Origin: Foliamicus sp965115835
Lineage (GTDB): Bacteria; Pseudomonadota; Gammaproteobacteria; Steroidobacterales; Foliamicaceae
Assembly: GCA_965115835.1 (NCBI GenBank)
Contig: OZ220471.1
Coordinates: 434,001 to 498,000, forward strand
Direction: 5' to 3'
Length of the DNA stretch: 64,000 nucleotides
Below are positions 60,591-64,000 of this stretch, piece after piece (the stretch's first letter is position 1; each line of letters begins with the position of its first letter). The translations under genes were made by a program, and so were the position numbers. The notes under the pieces are model-generated. The model was not told the DNA's origin. It saw nothing but the letters and a program-made list of their open reading frames with translations, and did no database searches.

Positions 60591-63229
60591 TCCGTTATCC
60601 GGCGTTCGTGCTGCTCGGGATCGCCGGGACGCTGGCCGCAACGCCACCGACAGCGCGAGATGCCGGTGGGGCGGTGCTTTGCGACACGGGTCTTTACGAG
60701 ATCCGCGCGGGTTACGAAGGCGCTCGGGCCAATGCCTGTCAGGTCACGTCCCGGCGCGAGGTGGTACTGGTCATCGAACCGGAAGATGCGCCCCCGATCA
60801 ATCCGAGCCCCTGGTACGGATTTCACGTACGCCCCAGGCAGGAACACGAACAGGGGACCATTGCGGTGACCCTGCGCTATACCGAAAGCCGGCATCGATA
60901 TTGGCCCCGAACCAGCAGCGACGGCGTCCACTGGGTTCGTCTTCCGCAACGGAACTGGCTGGAGCACGCGGACGGCGGCGCCACGATGGAACTCGAGCCG
61001 GGCCCTGAAGGGCTTTTCGTGTCGGCGCAGGAAATCCTCGATCTCGAGTTTCATGCAGGCTGGAGGCGCAAGATGTCCCGGGACTTCGAGGACCTGGAAT
61101 GGGCGGAAATAGGCCGTTCGGAACAAGGGCGCCCGATTCATGCCGCCCGGACGCTGTCCCACGCGCCCGGGTACCTGCTGCTGATCGGCCGCCAGCATCC
61201 CCCGGAAGTGCCCGGAGCCCTGATGTTCGCCGCCTTTGCCGAAGCCCTCCTCGGGGAACGCGCCCGGGCCTGCGTCAATCCCGGCGCTGCGGCCTGCTCC
61301 TTCTTCATACAGCACAATCTGGTCCTGATCCCGAATCTCAACCCGGATGGCGTGGCTGGCGGCCATTGGCGGCACAACAGCGAAGGGGCCGACCTGAATC
61401 GCGACTGGGGGCGCTTCGAGCAGGCGGAAACCCGTGCCGTGAGGGAACTGGTGGACCGGCTGGAGCGGAACGGCAGCCGCATCGCATTGATGCTGGACTT
61501 CCACAGCACCTGGAGGAATGTGTTCTACGTTCCCATGCCTGGAGACGCTACTCGCCCGCCTGCCTTCGCTTCGCGGTGGCTGGGGCTGGTCAGGGCCAGC
61601 GGCGAGGCGTACGAGTTCGAAAGGGCGCCGAGGCCTCTCGGTGAAGCGGGAATCGCAAAGAATTATTTCTACCGGCGCTTCGGCGTTCCGGCGATTACCG
61701 TGGAAACGGGAGATGACACGCCCCGGGGGGACATTGCCGCTACCGCCCGGGTTCTGGCGAACGCGCTGATTACGGTCCTCGGGGGCGGGGATGACCCTCT
61801 CGGACGCCGCCGCGGCGCTGTTTGTCCGGATTTTTTCTGTTATCTGATGCAGGCGAACAAGGCCTCCCTGGTCATGCTGGCCGAACAGGGTCTGGTCAGC
61901 CGACCGCTGGCCGGGGAAATCGCCGGGGCCATGATGCGGTTCGACCTCGAACAGGAAAGCGCCGGGGCGTCCCGGGCGCCCAACTATCCGGATTTCGAGA
62001 AGCGCCTGATCGAGTTGGCAGGCGAAAGCGCCAGCAACCTGCACCTGGGCCGTTCCCGCCAGGACCTGCATGGCGTGGTGCGCCGCATGCTGGTGCGCGA
62101 CAAGTGGCTGCAACTGGCCGGCGGCGCGTTGCGGGCGCGCGCCGCCCTGCTCGATCTGGCCGCATCGGAGTTGCACACCCCCATCCCCGCCTACACCCAC
62201 GGCGTTCAGGCGCAACCCACCACGGTGGGCCACTTTCTGCTCGCTTTCTCGGCGCAGTTCGAGCGGGACCTCCAGCGCTACCGCGAGGGCTACGCGCGCA
62301 TGAACGAGAGCCCGCTGGGAGCGGCTGCGCTCGGCACTTCGGGCTTCTCGCTGGATCGGGAGCGGCTGGCGGAGCTGCTGGGATTTGCGGCGCCCGCGGA
62401 CAACAGCTACGACGCCAATTTCCTGTCATCCGGGGACCTGCGCAGGGAACTCGCCGCGATTCTGACGCTTGCTGCCATCCCGATCGGGCAATGGATCGAG
62501 AACCTGCACACGCAGTATCACAATCCGCGGCCCTGGATCCTGCTCGACGAATCGGCTACCAGCACCAGCACGATCATGCCGCAAAAGCGCAACCCGCGCC
62601 CCCTGGACCGCGTGCGAAGTCAGGCCAGTCTGGTGCTTGGCGGCGCGCAGACACAGATGCTGCTGGCGCACAACACCAACACCGGCATGCACGACTATCG
62701 CGACTTCAACCCGATTGCCGAGCTGGTCGGCGAGGCGCAGGCGATGTACGCCCGGTACGCGGAATTGATCGGACGGCTTCGCATCGACCGCGACAGGGCC
62801 CTGGAGGAACTGCGGCGCGGCTATTCCACCCTGACGGAAGTGGCCGACCTGCTGGTGCGGGAGGCAGGGCTCCCGTTTCGCGCTGCGCATCGCTACGCTT
62901 CGGCGCTCGCCGATTTTGCACGGGCCGGATCCAGGCGTGCGCACGAACTGAGCGACGCGGAACTCTCGGCTACCTACCGCGAGGTCACCGGCAAGCGCTT
63001 GCCGGTTTCGCCGGATCAGGTGCGGCAGGCCCTGGACCCCGTTGCCCTGATTGCGGCCCGCGCGGGGAAGGGAGGCACGCAACCCGAAGAGGCGCAGAGG
63101 ATGTTGCGCGAGCACCGCGAGGCCCTTCAGGCGGATCGGGAGTGGCTGGGCAAGGCTAGCGAAGAGCTGCTTGATGCCTGGCTGGAACTGCATATTGCCT
63201 TTGCGGAACTGGCGCCGGCGAGCCGGTGA
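60587..63229 (+). CDS. Fusion of M14 zinc carboxypeptidase and argininosuccinate-lyase-family domains
   Basis: One uninterrupted 880-residue frame joins two enzymes. Residues 1-395 are an M14 peptidase with a signal-like N-terminus: zinc ligands H204PPE207 in GRQHPPEVPGA, the stretch PNLNPDGV and GADLNRDWGRFE, third ligand H306 in DFHST and catalytic E373 in VETGDD. Residues about 405-880 are a fumarase/aspartase-superfamily lyase close to argininosuccinate lyase: NLHLGRSRQD at 485-494, the catalytic-type His538 in YTHGVQAQPTTVGH, and the signature loop STSTIMPQKRNP with Met664, where Ser661 keeps the catalytic position. I know of no described fusion of this kind. The start GTG 60587 overlaps the acylase stop. 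Confidence 0.8.
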   Translation: MIRYPAFVLLGIAGTLAATPPTARDAGGAVLCDTGLYEIRAGYEGARANACQVTSRREVVLVIEPEDAPPINPSPWYGFHVRPRQEHEQGTIAVTLRYTESRHRYWPRTSSDGVHWVRLPQRNWLEHADGGATMELEPGPEGLFVSAQEILDLEFHAGWRRKMSRDFEDLEWAEIGRSEQGRPIHAARTLSHAPGYLLLIGRQHPPEVPGALMFAAFAEALLGERARACVNPGAAACSFFIQHNLVLIPNLNPDGVAGGHWRHNSEGADLNRDWGRFEQAETRAVRELVDRLERNGSRIALMLDFHSTWRNVFYVPMPGDATRPPAFASRWLGLVRASGEAYEFERAPRPLGEAGIAKNYFYRRFGVPAITVETGDDTPRGDIAATARVLANALITVLGGGDDPLGRRRGAVCPDFFCYLMQANKASLVMLAEQGLVSRPLAGEIAGAMMRFDLEQESAGASRAPNYPDFEKRLIELAGESASNLHLGRSRQDLHGVVRRMLVRDKWLQLAGGALRARAALLDLAASELHTPIPAYTHGVQAQPTTVGHFLLAFSAQFERDLQRYREGYARMNESPLGAAALGTSGFSLDRERLAELLGFAAPADNSYDANFLSSGDLRRELAAILTLAAIPIGQWIENLHTQYHNPRPWILLDESATSTSTIMPQKRNPRPLDRVRSQASLVLGGAQTQMLLAHNTNTGMHDYRDFNPIAELVGEAQAMYARYAELIGRLRIDRDRALEELRRGYSTLTEVADLLVREAGLPFRAAHRYASALADFARAGSRRAHELSDAELSATYREVTGKRLPVSPDQVRQALDPVALIAARAGKGGTQPEEAQRMLREHREALQADREWLGKASEELLDAWLELHIAFAELAPASR

Positions 63230-63304
63230 GATTCCTCAAAAACGGCGGGGGCTGAAGCGATAGTTTGTGTAGAATCGGGTAACTTGGCTTTGGGGACAGG
63301 CGAC

Positions 63305-64000
63305 ATGATCGACTACAGGCATCTGGCCGGGGGCGCAGTGTGCGTCCTGCTTTTCGGCGGCAGCGTTGTCGCATTGGCACAGCAAACCGGGCGATCGGGC
63401 GACCCGACCGAGGAGCGGGAAGTGGAGGAGATCGTCGTCACCGGCAGCTATATCAAGGGCGCCAACATCACCGGCGCCCTGCCGGTTTCCGTGGTCGGTG
63501 CGGAGGAAATCGAGAGCACTGGCGTCAACTCCGGCGACGACCTGATGCAATTCATTCCCGAGCAGGGCCAGAATTACCTGAGCGAGGCGGAGAACATCAG
63601 TGGCGGCGTGAACTCCGCACGCGGCGACATCGGCGCTTTCAATCTGCGCAACCTCGGAACCGGCAACACGCTGGTGCTGTTCAACGGCCGCCGGGTGGTC
63701 AACGCCGCCAGCTTTCAGACCGAAGAGGTGGGCGGCAGTTTTGTTCCTGTCAACACGGCCAACACGCAGACGATCCCGATCTACGGGATGGACCGGCTGG
63801 AAATCCTCAAGGACGGGGCATCGGCGCTTTATGGCGCCGATGCGGTGGCCGGCGTGGTCAATTACGTGGTCAGGGACGACATCGACCACTTGCGCGTCCA
63901 CTTGCGTTACGGGTTGTACGACCATGTGTCCAGGAAGACACAGCGCATTGCGCTGGAGTGGGGCGAGTCCTTCAACGGAGAACGCACGCGCGTGGGCGTG
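63305..64000 (+). CDS. TonB-dependent outer-membrane receptor, 3' partial
   Basis: The first 232 residues of a TonB-dependent receptor that continues past the window edge. A signal peptide (LLFGGSVVALAQQ) precedes the TonB-box-like EEIVVTGSYIKGANI, then a plug domain with FNLRNLGTGNTLVLFNGRRVVN and GMDRLEILKDGASALYGADAVAGVVNYVV. Such receptors pull scarce ligands across the outer membrane. It begins 75 nt after the M14-lyase gene on the same strand, so it may import the substrate those enzymes process. TAGAAT at 63270-63275 is a possible -10 of its own. Confidence 0.88.
   Translation, partial: MIDYRHLAGGAVCVLLFGGSVVALAQQTGRSGDPTEEREVEEIVVTGSYIKGANITGALPVSVVGAEEIESTGVNSGDDLMQFIPEQGQNYLSEAENISGGVNSARGDIGAFNLRNLGTGNTLVLFNGRRVVNAASFQTEEVGGSFVPVNTANTQTIPIYGMDRLEILKDGASALYGADAVAGVVNYVVRDDIDHLRVHLRYGLYDHVSRKTQRIALEWGESFNGERTRVGV

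Overview
The window is GC-rich, densely packed chromosomal DNA. It most likely comes from a Gram-negative gammaproteobacterium. The envelope genes are those of an LPS-bearing cell: Lol lipoprotein export, MsbA, LpxK, KdsB, HldD, WaaF, BamD and a TonB-dependent receptor. Several gene pairs keep a gammaproteobacterial arrangement: rne divergent from rluC, bamD divergent from rluD with clpB beyond it, and mutS-pncC followed by recA-recX-alaS. The exact lineage cannot be fixed from the sequence alone.

Layout. 1-8.9 kb is a + strand envelope operon: two Lol permeases (the first cut by the window edge), lolD, comEC, msbA, lpxK, kdsB. 9-13.6 kb holds an unknown gene, rne on the minus strand, divergent rluC, and a probable dual-OB protein. 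13.7-21.1 kb has bamD divergent from rluD, then clpB and a secreted M16 peptidase. 21.2-26.1 kb is a minus-strand run in transcription order aspS, fmdB-like, DUF502, hldD, waaF. 26.3-30.6 kb is a tight four-gene acyl-CoA operon (MaoC hydratase, SDR, quinone-oxidoreductase-like MDR, FadB-like bifunctional enzyme), followed by mutS and pncC.

33.75-38.0 kb separates pncC from recA. It holds a minus-strand remnant of a Calx-beta/fibronectin-III surface protein, split by an IS1380-like element with 15-bp perfect inverted ends and a 4-bp target duplication (GTAG). Removing the element and one duplication restores the reading frame exactly. recA-recX-alaS follow with overlapping starts, then an MFS transporter, parE-parC, an aldehyde dehydrogenase and a two-domain nitrilase whose N-terminal half has lost its catalytic cysteine.

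51.8-55.7 kb is an accessory island: a frameshifted staphylococcal-nuclease gene, and a probable restriction-modification pair made of a PD-(D/E)XK endonuclease overlapping a DUF1156-type zinc-ribbon DNA methyltransferase. A DRG-like TGS-domain GTPase and an aspartate carbamoyltransferase follow.

58.1-64 kb is the most novel part. A palindrome overlapping an extended -10 promoter precedes a penicillin-acylase-family gene. That gene overlaps by 4 nt (GTGA) a single open frame that fuses an M14 zinc carboxypeptidase to an argininosuccinate-lyase-family domain. A TonB-dependent receptor follows and runs off the window. Together they look like an uptake-and-degradation locus for an amide- or peptide-linked compound that I cannot identify.
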